NCBI RefSeq assembly: GCF_003258365.1
Contig: NZ_QHKM01000001.1
Coordinates: 1,054,001-1,118,000, forward strand
Source: Hymenobacter edaphi
GTDB lineage: Bacteria > Bacteroidota > Bacteroidia > Cytophagales > Hymenobacteraceae
Direction of reading: 5' to 3'
Length of the DNA: 64,000 nt
This document shows, piece by piece, positions 1-7,810 of this stretch. Position 1 is the first letter of the stretch. Each line of letters opens with the position of its first letter. The translations under genes were made by a program, and so were the position numbers. The notes below the pieces were generated by a model, which was not told the origin of the DNA, did not search any database, and saw nothing but the letters and a program-made list of their open reading frames with translations.

Positions 1-2
1 GC

Positions 3-557
3 GACACCAACGAAACTAAAATCAGCGTCGAGCTGAACCTGGACGGCAGCGGCCGGCACAGTATAAAAACCGGACTCGGGTTTTTCGACCACATGCTCGA
101 TCAGCTGGCCAAGCACAGCGGGGTGGATATGCGGGTGCAGGTGCAAGGCGACCTGCACATCGACGAGCACCACACCATCGAAGACGCCGCCATTGCCATC
201 GGTGAAGCTTTCAGCCAGGCCCTCGGTGACAAGCGCGGCCTGGCGCGTTACGGCTTCCTATTGCCCATGGACGACGCGCTGGCCCAGGCGGCCATCGACT
301 TCTCCGGCCGCCCCTGGCTGGTGTGGGATGCCCACTTCAAGCGGGAAAAAATCGGCGACATGCCCACGGAAATGTTTTACCATTTCTTTAAAAGCTTCGC
401 CGATGCGGCCCGCTGCAACCTCAACGTCAAGTGCGAGGGCGACAACGAACACCACAAGATCGAAGCCATTTTCAAGGCGGTGGCCAAAGCTATCAAAGCC
501 GCTTTGCAGCGCGACGCCAGCAAGATGGAAATTCCCAGCACCAAAGGGGTGCTGTAG
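3..557 (+). CDS. hisB: Imidazoleglycerol-phosphate dehydratase (HisB), 5' truncated
   Basis: Step six of histidine synthesis, dehydrating imidazole glycerol phosphate to imidazole acetol phosphate in the cytoplasm. The reading frame is already open at base 3, so the start lies outside the window. The visible 184 residues cover almost a complete IGPD domain: a GLGFFDHM motif, the manganese-binding segment DEHHTIED and its second copy [10 protein letters not shown], then a C-terminus rich in lysine and alanine. Whether the missing N-terminus carries the HAD-type histidinol phosphatase domain of bifunctional HisB cannot be seen. It is followed 124 bases later by hisH, so it is the first visible gene of a his operon. 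Confidence 0.96.
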   Translation, partial: DTNETKISVELNLDGSGRHSIKTGLGFFDHMLDQLAKHSGVDMRVQVQGDLHIDEHHTIEDAAIAIGEAFSQALGDKRGLARYGFLLPMDDALAQAAIDFSGRPWLVWDAHFKREKIGDMPTEMFYHFFKSFADAARCNLNVKCEGDNEHHKIEAIFKAVAKAIKAALQRDASKMEIPSTKGVL

Positions 558-681
558 GCTTTACACAAATGTTGAAACAAATGGATAAGTCCTGGTTTCC
601 GGGTTTGCAGCCAATGCAAGGCAGGCAGATGGAAAGGAAAGCCATGTTTATTCATTTGTTAAACATGGTTTGAATCAGCAA

Positions 682-1269
682 ATGGAAATAGCCGTCATTG
701 ATTATAAGGGAGGCAACGTGCAGTCGGTGCTGTTTGCCCTGGAGCGCCTCGGCGTGCAGGCCACCCTGACCGCGGAACCCGACGCCATTCGCCGGGCCGA
801 CAAAGTCATCTTTCCGGGCGAAGGCGAAGCCGCCTCGGCCATGCGCGAGCTGCGTGCCCAGGGCCTCGACCAGCTGCTGCCCACCCTGACGCAGCCCTTC
901 CTGGGCGTGTGCCTGGGCATGCAGCTGCTGGGCCGGCACAGCGAAGAAGGCGACACCGAGCTGCTCGGCATCCTGCCCTTCGACGTGCAGCGCTTCCAAC
1001 CCGACGCGCAGCACAAGGTGCCGCACATGGGCTGGAACACCCTGCGTAACCTTCGCTCCCCGCTCTTCCGGGGGCTGCGCGAAGACGACTACGTGTACTT
1101 CGTGCACAGCTACTACGCGCCGGTGGGCGCCTACACCATTGCCGAGGGCGCCCACCCGGGCCCGTTCAGCGCGGCCGTGCAGCACCAGAACTTCTACGCC
1201 GTGCAGTTTCACGCCGAAAAGAGCGGCCCCGTCGGCACGCGCATCCTCCAAAACTTCCTCGACCTGTAA
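682..1269 (+). CDS. hisH: Imidazole glycerol phosphate synthase, glutaminase subunit HisH
   Basis: Class I glutamine amidotransferase that hydrolyses glutamine and passes ammonia to HisF, in the branch point that yields imidazole glycerol phosphate and AICAR. The 195 residues begin MEIAVIDYKGGN, the normal HisH N-terminus, so I prefer ATG 682 over an in-frame TTG four codons upstream. The nucleophile sits in GVCLGMQ (Cys77) and the rest of the triad in QFHAE (His177, Glu179). Length is normal for the family. It lies between hisB and hisA, only 10 bases from hisA, consistent with cotranscription. Confidence 0.96.
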   Translation: MEIAVIDYKGGNVQSVLFALERLGVQATLTAEPDAIRRADKVIFPGEGEAASAMRELRAQGLDQLLPTLTQPFLGVCLGMQLLGRHSEEGDTELLGILPFDVQRFQPDAQHKVPHMGWNTLRNLRSPLFRGLREDDYVYFVHSYYAPVGAYTIAEGAHPGPFSAAVQHQNFYAVQFHAEKSGPVGTRILQNFLDL

Positions 1270-1279
1270 TCGACCCGCC

Positions 1280-1999
1280 ATGGAAATCATTCCCGCCATC
1301 GACCTGATCGGGGGCCAGTGCGTGCGCCTGACCGAGGGCGACTTCGCCCAGCAAACCACCTACGATTCCGACCCGCTGGCCGTGGCCCAGCGCTTCGAGC
1401 AGCACGGGCTGCGCCGCCTGCACCTGGTCGACCTCGACGGGGCCCGGGCCAAGCAGCCCGTCAACCTGGCCGTGCTTGAGCGCCTGGCCCGCCACACCAC
1501 GCTGCACATCGACTTCGGCGGCGGGCTGCAGCACGAGGACGCCGTGCGCCAGGCCTTCGACGCGGGCGCTGCCCAGATTACGGCCGGCAGCATTGCCGTG
1601 CGGGAACCCGAAACCGTGCAGCACTGGCTGCGCACTTTCGGGGCCGGGCGCATCATCATCGGGGCCGATTTTCGGGATGAGCACATTGCCATCAACGCCT
1701 GGGCTGAGCAATCGGAGCGGACCCTGCAGGAGTTTGTGGCCGGGTACCTGGCCGCCGGGGCCCATACCTTCGTGTGCACCGACGTGCGCAAGGACGGCAA
1801 GCTGCAGGGGCCGGCGCTGGAAACCTACCAGCAGCTGCGCGGCCAGCTGCCGGCGGCCCGGTTGGTGGCCAGCGGCGGCGTGACCACCGTGGCCGATCTG
1901 CAAGCCCTGGCGGCGCTGGGCATGCACGGGGCCATCATCGGCAAAGCCATCTACGAGGGCACCATCAGCCTGGCCGAGCTGGCGCCCTTCGTGGCGTAA
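1280..1999 (+). CDS. hisA: ProFAR isomerase HisA
   Basis: Phosphoribosylformimino-5-aminoimidazole carboxamide ribotide isomerase, a cytoplasmic TIM-barrel enzyme that opens the ribose ring before the HisFH step. The frame extends upstream into hisH, but the conserved N-terminus [11 protein letters not shown] with the catalytic Asp8 fixes the start at ATG 1280. The second acidic motif TDVRKDGK and the late phosphate-binding motifs SGGV and IIGKAIYEG are present. The 239 residues match the family. It follows hisH by 10 bases and precedes hisF by 61 bases. Confidence 0.96.
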   Translation: MEIIPAIDLIGGQCVRLTEGDFAQQTTYDSDPLAVAQRFEQHGLRRLHLVDLDGARAKQPVNLAVLERLARHTTLHIDFGGGLQHEDAVRQAFDAGAAQITAGSIAVREPETVQHWLRTFGAGRIIIGADFRDEHIAINAWAEQSERTLQEFVAGYLAAGAHTFVCTDVRKDGKLQGPALETYQQLRGQLPAARLVASGGVTTVADLQALAALGMHGAIIGKAIYEGTISLAELAPFVA

Positions 2000-2060
2000 G
2001 CAGCGGCCTTGGCCACTCCTTAGTAATAGTATATACCCTGGTACAAGCTTTCTGCGGCTC

Positions 2061-2819
2061 ATGCTGACCAAACGCATCATTCCCTGCCTCGACGTAAAAG
2101 ACGGGCGTACCGTCAAGGGCATCCGGTTCGAGGGCCTGCGCGACGCGGGCGACCCGGTGGCCCTGGCGGCCCAATACGCCCGCCAGGGCGCCGACGAGCT
2201 GGTGTTTCTCGACATCACGGCTACCAACCAGAAGCGCCAGACGCTGGTGGCCCTCGTGCGCGACGTGGCGCGCGAGCTGGATATTCCCTTCACCGTGGGC
2301 GGCGGCATTTCGGCCGTGGCCGACGTGGAAGCCCTGCTGCTCAACGGGGCCGACAAGGTGTCCATCAACTCCGCCGCCCTGCAGCGCCCCGCGCTCATCG
2401 ACGAGCTGGCGCGCCGCTTCGGCTCCCAGTGCATCGTGGTGGCCGTCGATGCGCGTAGTACGCCGGAGGCCGGCTGGCAGGTATACACCCGGGCCGGTAC
2501 CCAGGCCACCGGCCGCGGCGCGGTGCAGTGGTGCCGCGAAGCCGCCGACCGCGGGGCAGGGGAGCTGCTGCTCACTTCCATGAGCCACGACGGCACCAAG
2601 GATGGCTTTGCCCTGGAAGTGACCGGGGCGGTGTGCGCGGCCGTAACCGTGCCGGTAATAGCCTCGGGCGGGGCGGGGCGCCTGGAACACTTCACCAGCG
2701 TCTTTGAGCAGGCCGGCGCCGATGCCGGGCTGGCCGCCAGCATCTTTCACTTCGGCGAAGTCGGGATTCCCGAGCTGAAGCAGCACCTGCATTCCAATGG
2801 CATTCCAGTTAGATTGTAA
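2061..2819 (+). CDS. hisF: Imidazole glycerol phosphate synthase, cyclase subunit HisF
   Basis: Cyclase partner of HisH; a TIM barrel that uses channelled ammonia to make imidazole glycerol phosphate. The 252-residue protein starts [19 protein letters not shown], with catalytic Asp11, and carries the second catalytic aspartate in VVAVDARS. Phosphate-binding motifs VGGGIS, SGGAG and ASIFHFGE are clear. The 61-base spacer before it is AT-richer than the genes and has no visible terminator. HisA and HisF are ancient half-barrel relatives, and their adjacency is the usual operon order. Confidence 0.97.
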   Translation: MLTKRIIPCLDVKDGRTVKGIRFEGLRDAGDPVALAAQYARQGADELVFLDITATNQKRQTLVALVRDVARELDIPFTVGGGISAVADVEALLLNGADKVSINSAALQRPALIDELARRFGSQCIVVAVDARSTPEAGWQVYTRAGTQATGRGAVQWCREAADRGAGELLLTSMSHDGTKDGFALEVTGAVCAAVTVPVIASGGAGRLEHFTSVFEQAGADAGLAASIFHFGEVGIPELKQHLHSNGIPVRL

Positions 2820-2916
2820 ATATGATTACTAAATGGTATACCTGTAATGTAAAGTAGTTTACTTATAATTGAAATAGCTTGATAGTAAACCCGTTAGTCA
2901 TTCAACGAACGACCTG
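2820..2916. other. AT-rich spacer between hisF and hisIE
   Basis: About 97 bases with much lower GC than the flanking genes, rich in TA steps. I see no ORF and no strong hairpin. It could hold an internal promoter for hisIE, but no clear TAnnTTTG element is visible. Confidence 0.4.
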
Positions 2917-3561
2917 ATGAACCTCGACTTTGAAAAAATGGGCGGCCTGATTCCGGCCGTGGTGCAGGATGCCGACACGGGCCAGGTGCTCATGCTTGGG
3001 TACGTAAACGAGGCGGCACTGCGGCAGACCGAGCACTCCGGCCGCGTGACGTTTTTCTCGCGCTCTAAAAACCGGCTCTGGACCAAGGGCGAAACCAGCG
3101 GGCACTACCTGACGCTGGTGAGCCTGCACCCCGACTGCGACCAGGACGCGCTGCTCATTCGCGCCCGGCCCGACGGCCCGACCTGCCACCGCGGTACCAC
3201 CAGCTGCTTTGAGCAGGCGGCGCAGACGGCTTTGCCCACGGCGCCGATTAGTTTCCTGGCCGAGCTGGAGCGCCTCGTGCAGCGCCGGCAGCAGCGGCCC
3301 GAGGAAGAGCCGGATTCCTACACCGCGAAGCTGTTCCGGCGCGGGCTGCCCAAAATCGCGCAGAAAGTCGGGGAGGAGGCCGTCGAAACCGTGATTGACG
3401 CCGTGGCCGGCAACACCGAGGGCCTGAAGGGTGAAGCGGCTGATCTGCTTTATCACCTGCTGGTGCTGCTGGCCGCCTCGGGCCTGAGCCTCGACGACGT
3501 GGTGCAGGTGCTGCGGCAGCGGCACACGACCATTGCGGCCGGTGAACGACGGGACTCCTGA
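2917..3561 (+). CDS. hisIE: Bifunctional phosphoribosyl-AMP cyclohydrolase / phosphoribosyl-ATP pyrophosphatase HisIE
   Basis: Carries out steps two and three of histidine synthesis. Residues 1 to about 107 are the PRA-CH (HisI) domain, with LMLGYVNEAAL, the GETSGH motif and metal ligands in PDCDQDALL and GPTCHRGTTSC. Residues about 125-214 are the PRA-PH (HisE) domain, an all-helical pyrophosphatase with SYTAKLFRRG and KVGEEAVETV. The fusion is standard in Bacteroidota. It is the last his gene of the run and is followed within 22 bases by a strong hairpin. Confidence 0.96.
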   Translation: MNLDFEKMGGLIPAVVQDADTGQVLMLGYVNEAALRQTEHSGRVTFFSRSKNRLWTKGETSGHYLTLVSLHPDCDQDALLIRARPDGPTCHRGTTSCFEQAAQTALPTAPISFLAELERLVQRRQQRPEEEPDSYTAKLFRRGLPKIAQKVGEEAVETVIDAVAGNTEGLKGEAADLLYHLLVLLAASGLSLDDVVQVLRQRHTTIAAGERRDS

Positions 3562-3582
3562 CAAGTCCACGAACTGGCTTTC

Positions 3583-3632
3583 AGCCAAACGCCCCGCGCC
3601 AATCCAGCTGGATTGACGCGGGGCGTTTGGCT
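3583..3632. terminator. Bidirectional hairpin between hisIE and the beta-barrel genes
   Basis: Arms AGCCAAACGCCCCGCG (3583-3598) and its exact complement (3617-3632) form a 16-bp stem, extended inward by a further six pairs after a CC/GA bulge. It lies between two convergent units, the plus-strand his operon and the minus-strand barrel gene ending at 3652, so it probably serves both. Confidence 0.8.
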
Positions 3633-3651
3633 TGTTGGGCGGTCGGGGCGG

Positions 3652-4257
3652 CTAAAACCGGTAGCTCAGCTGCAAGCCGGCCGTGGCGTTGAGAAATTGC
3701 GGGGATGCCGCGGACAGGGTATACCTGGAACGGGACCGTTCCAATCCCAGATACGTGTCCAGGCTCAGCCGTTGACCCCAGGCCCACTGGCGGCCGACGC
3801 GCACCTGGGGCGTCAGGTCGAAGCGGCGGCGGGCATCGTTTAGCCCCTCGCCGGCCGTGACGGTGTGGCGCAGGAAGTGGTAGTTGCCCTGCAGGCCGAG
3901 GTCGGCGTACCAGCCAATCAGCGCCGGCTGGCGGCTGGAAAGTGGTAGCGGCCGTGGACTCCGGCCGAGAGCTGCCGCTGGCGGATGGTGCTGCGGCAGC
4001 GGTAAATGCTGTCGGTGGAAAGCACGTAGTCGTAGCCGCTGGCGGAAGTGGAGCCGGAGTAGCTGCCGCTGACTTCGAGTGCGAGTTGCGGCGCCAGCTG
4101 CCACTCGTACGCCAGCGTGGGCCGGATGCCCGACTGACCGGCGACGGCGTGCACCCCTAACTTAACCTGATGCGTGCGGGCCGCGGGGGCGGACCAGGAG
4201 CGGGGTAGCCAGGGCGACGCTGGCCAGTAGTACGCGGGTGAAAACGGAACGGAACAT
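3652..4257 (-). pseudogene. Outer-membrane beta-barrel protein, interrupted by two frameshifts
   Basis: Read across three frames this is one gene of about 200 residues. ATG 4257 gives a signal peptide (FRSVFTRVLLASVALATPLL). The frame must shift near the G5 run at 4185-4189 to continue as THQVKLGVHAVAGQ, and shift again near 3935-3945 to continue as PALIGWYADLGLQG and end in QLSYRF. The alternating aromatic strands and the C-terminal phenylalanine are typical of an outer-membrane barrel. It resembles the intact gene upstream at 4274-4930 (compare PALAGWY and PALIGWY), so the two are probably tandem paralogues. The shifts may be real decay or base-calling errors in GC runs; I cannot tell which. 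Confidence 0.6.
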
Positions 4258-4273
4258 GACGGAAAGCAACGAA

Positions 4274-4930
4274 TCAGAAGCGGTACCCGGCCTGCAGGGC
4301 CAGGCCGAAGGAGGGCCGGGCGTAGAAATAGCGTTCCGCCGTCGGGGCGTAAAGGCCGGTGTTGGAATTGTAGGCGTAGCGCGGCTCGGTGCCCACCACC
4401 AGTTCGGGCCCCAGGCTCGCGTCGAAGGTGAAGCGCGGGCCGAGCTGGCACTGCCGGCCAAGGCGCAGCTGCAGGGCCTGCTCGCGGCGTCGGCGGCGCT
4501 CGGTATGCCCGTCGTCGAAGCGGTAGCGCGTCCACTGGCCCAGCAGCTGCGCCCCGGCCCCAACGTACCAACCCGCCAGGGCGGGTTTGGGGGGCTGCAG
4601 GTAGCGGCGCACCTGCGCCGTCAGGGCCAGGCGATGCCCGCGGGCCCGGAAGCGCTGCGTCGGGATATAGTAGGAATAGGCGGAGTCGTACACGAACCCG
4701 CGGCCGCCGTCGTAGCCGGTAAACCAGCCGCCCAGCGCGGCCTGCAGGCTGTAGCGGGGCGCCAGCTGCCGCTCGTAGCTGAGGCCGATGGTTTCGCTGG
4801 AAAATACGCCGAGCTTGAGCGCCTGCCGCGGGGCCGGCGGGGCGGGAGCAGCGGCTTCGGAGGATTGCTGGGCCGCGGCCGGGGCCGCAGCCAGTAGCAG
4901 CAAGGCCGGCAGACACGCAAGAAGCTTCAC
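4274..4930 (-). CDS. Predicted outer-membrane beta-barrel protein
   Basis: A 218-residue protein with a signal peptide (KLLACLPALLLLAAAPAAAQQ), a short Ala/Pro-rich linker and then alternating hydrophobic-aromatic strands up to the C-terminal LALQAGYRF, a form recognised by the BAM machinery. I place the start at GTG 4930, directly before the signal peptide, because no ATG is available there. It lies 16 bases upstream of the frameshifted paralogue on the same strand. No enzyme motif is visible. The role is unknown; a structural or porin-like surface protein is the fairest guess. Confidence 0.7.
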   Translation of the reverse strand: MKLLACLPALLLLAAAPAAAQQSSEAAAPAPPAPRQALKLGVFSSETIGLSYERQLAPRYSLQAALGGWFTGYDGGRGFVYDSAYSYYIPTQRFRARGHRLALTAQVRRYLQPPKPALAGWYVGAGAQLLGQWTRYRFDDGHTERRRRREQALQLRLGRQCQLGPRFTFDASLGPELVVGTEPRYAYNSNTGLYAPTAERYFYARPSFGLALQAGYRF

Positions 4931-5077
4931 GGACGATGTAACGTAAGGATCGAACAAGCCAAACAACGCCGGGGCGGGCGGGTTTGGTATGGCAATAATA
5001 CGCCGGCCGGGCACCCAGGCCAAACTTCCCGGCCGGGGTGGGCGTAGAGCCCGCACGCGGCCCGCCGAAATCCTGGC

Positions 5078-5085
5078 TACCTTGC
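5078..5085 (+). promoter_or_regulatory. Bacteroidota-type -7 element, TACCTTGC
   Basis: TACCTTGC lies 20 bases upstream of the GT2 start. It is close to the Bacteroidota consensus TAnnTTTG. I see no convincing -33 TTTG at the expected distance, so this is a moderate call. Confidence 0.45.
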
Positions 5086-5104
5086 GCGCCGTTTTGCTGT
5101 TTTT

Positions 5105-5857
5105 ATGTCCGACAACGCTTCTTACCTGGCCACGCAGTCGCTGACCGTGCTCGTCCCCGTGTACAACGAAGAGGAGAGCCTGCGGCAGTTGGTGGTGGAG
5201 ATGAACAAGTACCTGGAAATTGCCCCGGTGGCCACCACCGTGCTCTTCGTCAACGACGGGTCCACCGACGGCTCGCTGGCCATTCTGCGCGACATCTGCC
5301 GCCACGACGCGCGCTACGAGTTCATTTCGCTGGCCCAGAACCGCGGCCTGAGCACCGCCATCAAGGCCGGCATCGACCACGCCCGCGGCACGCTCGTGGG
5401 CTACATCGACTCCGACATCCAGACCACGCCGCTGGATTTCGTGGAGCTGCTGCGGTTTTTCCCCGACTACGACATGGTCACCGGCATCCGGGCCAAGCGC
5501 CAGGACTCGGCCGTGAAGCTGCTCTCCTCGAAGATTGCCAACAACTTCCGCCGCCTGCTGATCAACGACGGCATCGTGGACACGGGCTGCCCGCTGAAGA
5601 TTCTCAAGACCGAGTACGCCCGCCGCATTCCGCTCTTCCACGGCATGCACCGCTTCCTCGGGGCCCTGGTGCAGCTGCAGGGCGGCAAAGTCAAGCAACT
5701 GCCCGTGCGTCACTTCCCGCGCTTTGCCGGCACGGCCAAGTACAACCTCTGGAACCGTCTCTGGAAGCCCCTGGTGGACACGTTTGGCTACCGCTGGATT
5801 CGTTCGCGCTGGAAGAACTACGAAATCGGGGAGAAGCACCACCAATCCGCGGCCTAA
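5105..5857 (+). CDS. Family 2 glycosyltransferase (polyprenyl-phosphate sugar synthase type)
   Basis: A GT-A fold transferase of 250 residues. The N-terminus carries VLVPVYNEEESL, then VNDGSTDGS and the metal-binding DSD at residues 102-104 in YIDSDIQTTP, followed by GCPLKI and RFAGTAKYN. This pattern fits the DPM1/ArnC group, which moves a sugar from a nucleotide donor onto polyprenyl phosphate on the cytoplasmic face. No transmembrane segment is present, unlike GtrB or ArnC. The next gene (LAB_N protein) follows by 15 bases, and an ArnT-like transferase lies 2 kb on. I infer a lipid-linked sugar supply for envelope glycolipid modification. Confidence 0.85.
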   Translation: MSDNASYLATQSLTVLVPVYNEEESLRQLVVEMNKYLEIAPVATTVLFVNDGSTDGSLAILRDICRHDARYEFISLAQNRGLSTAIKAGIDHARGTLVGYIDSDIQTTPLDFVELLRFFPDYDMVTGIRAKRQDSAVKLLSSKIANNFRRLLINDGIVDTGCPLKILKTEYARRIPLFHGMHRFLGALVQLQGGKVKQLPVRHFPRFAGTAKYNLWNRLWKPLVDTFGYRWIRSRWKNYEIGEKHHQSAA

Positions 5858-5872
5858 GCGCCCGCCGCCGCC

Positions 5873-6577
5873 ATGACAACCGAAACCGTCGCGCTGCTGA
5901 TCGGGCTGACCTCGCAGCTGCTCTTCTCCAGCCGCATCGTGCTGCAGTGGGTGCAGAGCGAGCGGGCCCGGCGGGTGCTGGTGCCCACCCTGTTCTGGCA
6001 GATCAGCCTGATTTCGTCGTTTCTGATGATTATCTACGGCATGCTGCGCCACGACCCGGTGATTCTCGGCGCGCAGCTCATCAGCTACGGCATCTACATC
6101 CGCAACCTGCAGCTGCTGGGCGAGTGGGGCAAGCTCAACGCCTGGTTCCGGGCCGGGGCCTACGTGTTTCCGCTGGCCGTGCTGGCCTGGTTCGTGGTCG
6201 GCAACCAGCACTTCAGCCTGCAGCAGATGCTACACCACCGCATTCCGGGCGGGGTGCTGGCCCTGGGCGCCATCGGGCAGACCATCTTCCTGCTGCGCTT
6301 CGTGTACCAGTGGATTTACTCGGAGCGCAAGGGCGAGTCGGTGCTGCCGCTGGGCTTCTGGGTGGTGAGCCTGGTCGGCTCGGTGCTCATCCTGACCTAC
6401 GCCGTGCTGCGCCGCCCCGTCGACGTGGTGCTCATCGTCGGCAACGTGTTCGGTACGGTGGTGTACGCCCGCAACATCGTGCTGCTGCGCCGGGAGCTGC
6501 GGCGCGCGGCCCGGGCCGCGGCTCAAGCTCCCGTTGAGCCCGATCTGGAACCGGAAAATGCGGCCGCCACGGGCTAG
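5873..6577 (+). CDS. Membrane protein with two tandem lipid A disaccharide synthase N-terminal (LAB_N) domains
   Basis: A 234-residue protein of about six to eight membrane segments. Two halves resemble each other: the first holds SSRIVLQWVQSER, LFWQISL and YIRNLQLL; the second holds LLRFVYQWIYSER, GFWVVSL and YARNIVLL. This is the LAB_N unit (PF07578), found alone or fused to LpxB in other bacteria. The C-terminal 25 residues are charged. It sits 15 bases behind the GT2 gene, so the pair is likely one operon. By context it could act in lipid-linked sugar handling or flipping. The fold recalls PQ-loop or SWEET-like duplicated bundles, but that is inference. Confidence 0.82.
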   Translation: MTTETVALLIGLTSQLLFSSRIVLQWVQSERARRVLVPTLFWQISLISSFLMIIYGMLRHDPVILGAQLISYGIYIRNLQLLGEWGKLNAWFRAGAYVFPLAVLAWFVVGNQHFSLQQMLHHRIPGGVLALGAIGQTIFLLRFVYQWIYSERKGESVLPLGFWVVSLVGSVLILTYAVLRRPVDVVLIVGNVFGTVVYARNIVLLRRELRRAARAAAQAPVEPDLEPENAAATG

Positions 6578-6597
6578 GCGGCTCCAAGCAAGAACTG

Positions 6598-6650
6598 TCA
6601 TCACCAGCGAGCGGGCCGGATAGCAAATCCGGCCCGCTCGCTGGTGATGA
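6598..6650. terminator. Perfect 24-bp hairpin between convergent genes
   Basis: Arms at 6598-6621 and 6627-6650 are exact complements with a five-base loop AGCAA. It lies between the plus-strand LAB_N gene and the minus-strand epimerase and should terminate both. No long T tract follows. Confidence 0.8.
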
Positions 6651-6677
6651 CGGCGGGCAGAAAGAGCCGTACGCGCC

Positions 6678-7655
6678 TTATTCCCCCTGCGCGTCCAGCC
6701 ACTCCACGAACTGCCGCAGCCCGTCGGCCAGCGAGGTTTGGGGGGCGTAGCCGAGCAGTTGCTGGGCTTTGCGGATGTCGGCGAAGGTCACGTCCACGTC
6801 GCCGGCCTGCATGGGCTCAAACTGCAGCCGGGCCTCCACGCCCACGGCCGTGGCCACGGCCTGAATCAGCTCGAGCAGGGGCACGGGGCGGTTGTTGCCC
6901 AGGTTCACGGTTTCGTACACCCCGTCGTGGGCGAGCAGGTAGCGCACGCCGCGCACCACCCCGTCCACCGTGTCGGCCACGAAGGTGTAGTCGCGGGCCG
7001 TCGACCCGTCGCCGTACACCGGAATGGGCTGGCCCGTGCGCAGCAGGCGCGCAAACTTGTGAATGGCCAGGTCGGGCCGCTGCCGGGGGCCGTACACGGT
7101 GAAAAACCGCGCGTTGAGCACGTTGAGCCGGTAGAGGTGGTGGTAGGTGTAGGTCAGCTCCTCGCCGGCCAGCTTGGTGGTGGCGTAGGGCGAGATGCAG
7201 GCCTGCTGCAGCTGCTCGTCCTCGTTAAACGGCAGCCGCCGCGTGTTGCCGTACACCGACGAAGACGAGGCGAACAGCAGCCGCCCGACGCCGCGCTGCC
7301 GCAGCCATTCCAGCAGGTGCCCGGTGGCCAGCACGTTGTTGTCGAGGTAGGCCAGCGGCTGCTGCACCGACGGGCCCACGCCGGCCTTGGCGGCCAGGTG
7401 CACCACCACGTCGGGGGTGTCGGTGGGGTCGGGCCAGGCCGTTTCCAGGGCTGCGGCGCCGGCCCGCAGATCCAGCTCGCGAAACGTAAACCGCGGCTGG
7501 GCCAGCAGGGTCCGCAGGTTCCGCTCCTTCAGGCCACGGTCGTAGAACGGATCAAAATTGTCGAGGCCCAACACGCGAAACCCGTCGGCGAGCAGGCGCT
7601 GACAGAGGTGGGAGCCGATAAAACCTGCGCAACCGGTGACAAGAACCGTGGGCAT
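6678..7655 (-). CDS. NAD-dependent nucleotide-sugar epimerase (extended SDR)
   Basis: Cytoplasmic epimerase of 325 residues in the extended short-chain dehydrogenase group. The Rossmann motif VTGCAGFIGSH gives GxxGxxG at residues 8, 11 and 14; the catalytic serine region is ASSSSVYGN, and the YxxxK pair is Tyr157/Lys161 in SPYATTKLAG. The segment RFFTVYGPRQRPDLA is typical of UDP-glucuronate 4-epimerases and related enzymes, which I think the best match. Exact sugar specificity cannot be fixed. It is convergent with the GT2/LAB_N pair and divergent from the GT39 gene, so the neighbourhood as a whole is envelope sugar metabolism. Confidence 0.88.
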   Translation of the reverse strand: MPTVLVTGCAGFIGSHLCQRLLADGFRVLGLDNFDPFYDRGLKERNLRTLLAQPRFTFRELDLRAGAAALETAWPDPTDTPDVVVHLAAKAGVGPSVQQPLAYLDNNVLATGHLLEWLRQRGVGRLLFASSSSVYGNTRRLPFNEDEQLQQACISPYATTKLAGEELTYTYHHLYRLNVLNARFFTVYGPRQRPDLAIHKFARLLRTGQPIPVYGDGSTARDYTFVADTVDGVVRGVRYLLAHDGVYETVNLGNNRPVPLLELIQAVATAVGVEARLQFEPMQAGDVDVTFADIRKAQQLLGYAPQTSLADGLRQFVEWLDAQGE

Positions 7656-7724
7656 ACAGCGGAGCAGTTGATAAAGGAGTCAGGAGCCCGGGCGGCAGGG
7701 GAGTCGGCGCCCGGGAAAGGCGCG

Positions 7725-7732
7725 CAAAGGTA
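7725..7732 (-). promoter_or_regulatory. -7 element for the epimerase gene (TACCTTTG on the minus strand)
   Basis: CAAAGGTA on the plus strand reads TACCTTTG on the minus strand, an exact fit to TAnnTTTG, and lies 70 bases upstream of the epimerase ATG. Confidence 0.6.
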
Positions 7733-7810
7733 GCCGAAATGCCGCCCCGCGCGAGGGACATACGTAGCTTTCGGGCCGTGGGGCCGTATACGCTCCGATT
7801 TTGCCTGGAT

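Noticed and set aside
1139-1279. N-terminal extension of hisA
   Set aside because: The upstream in-frame codons overlap hisH and do not resemble any HisA; the conserved start is at 1280.
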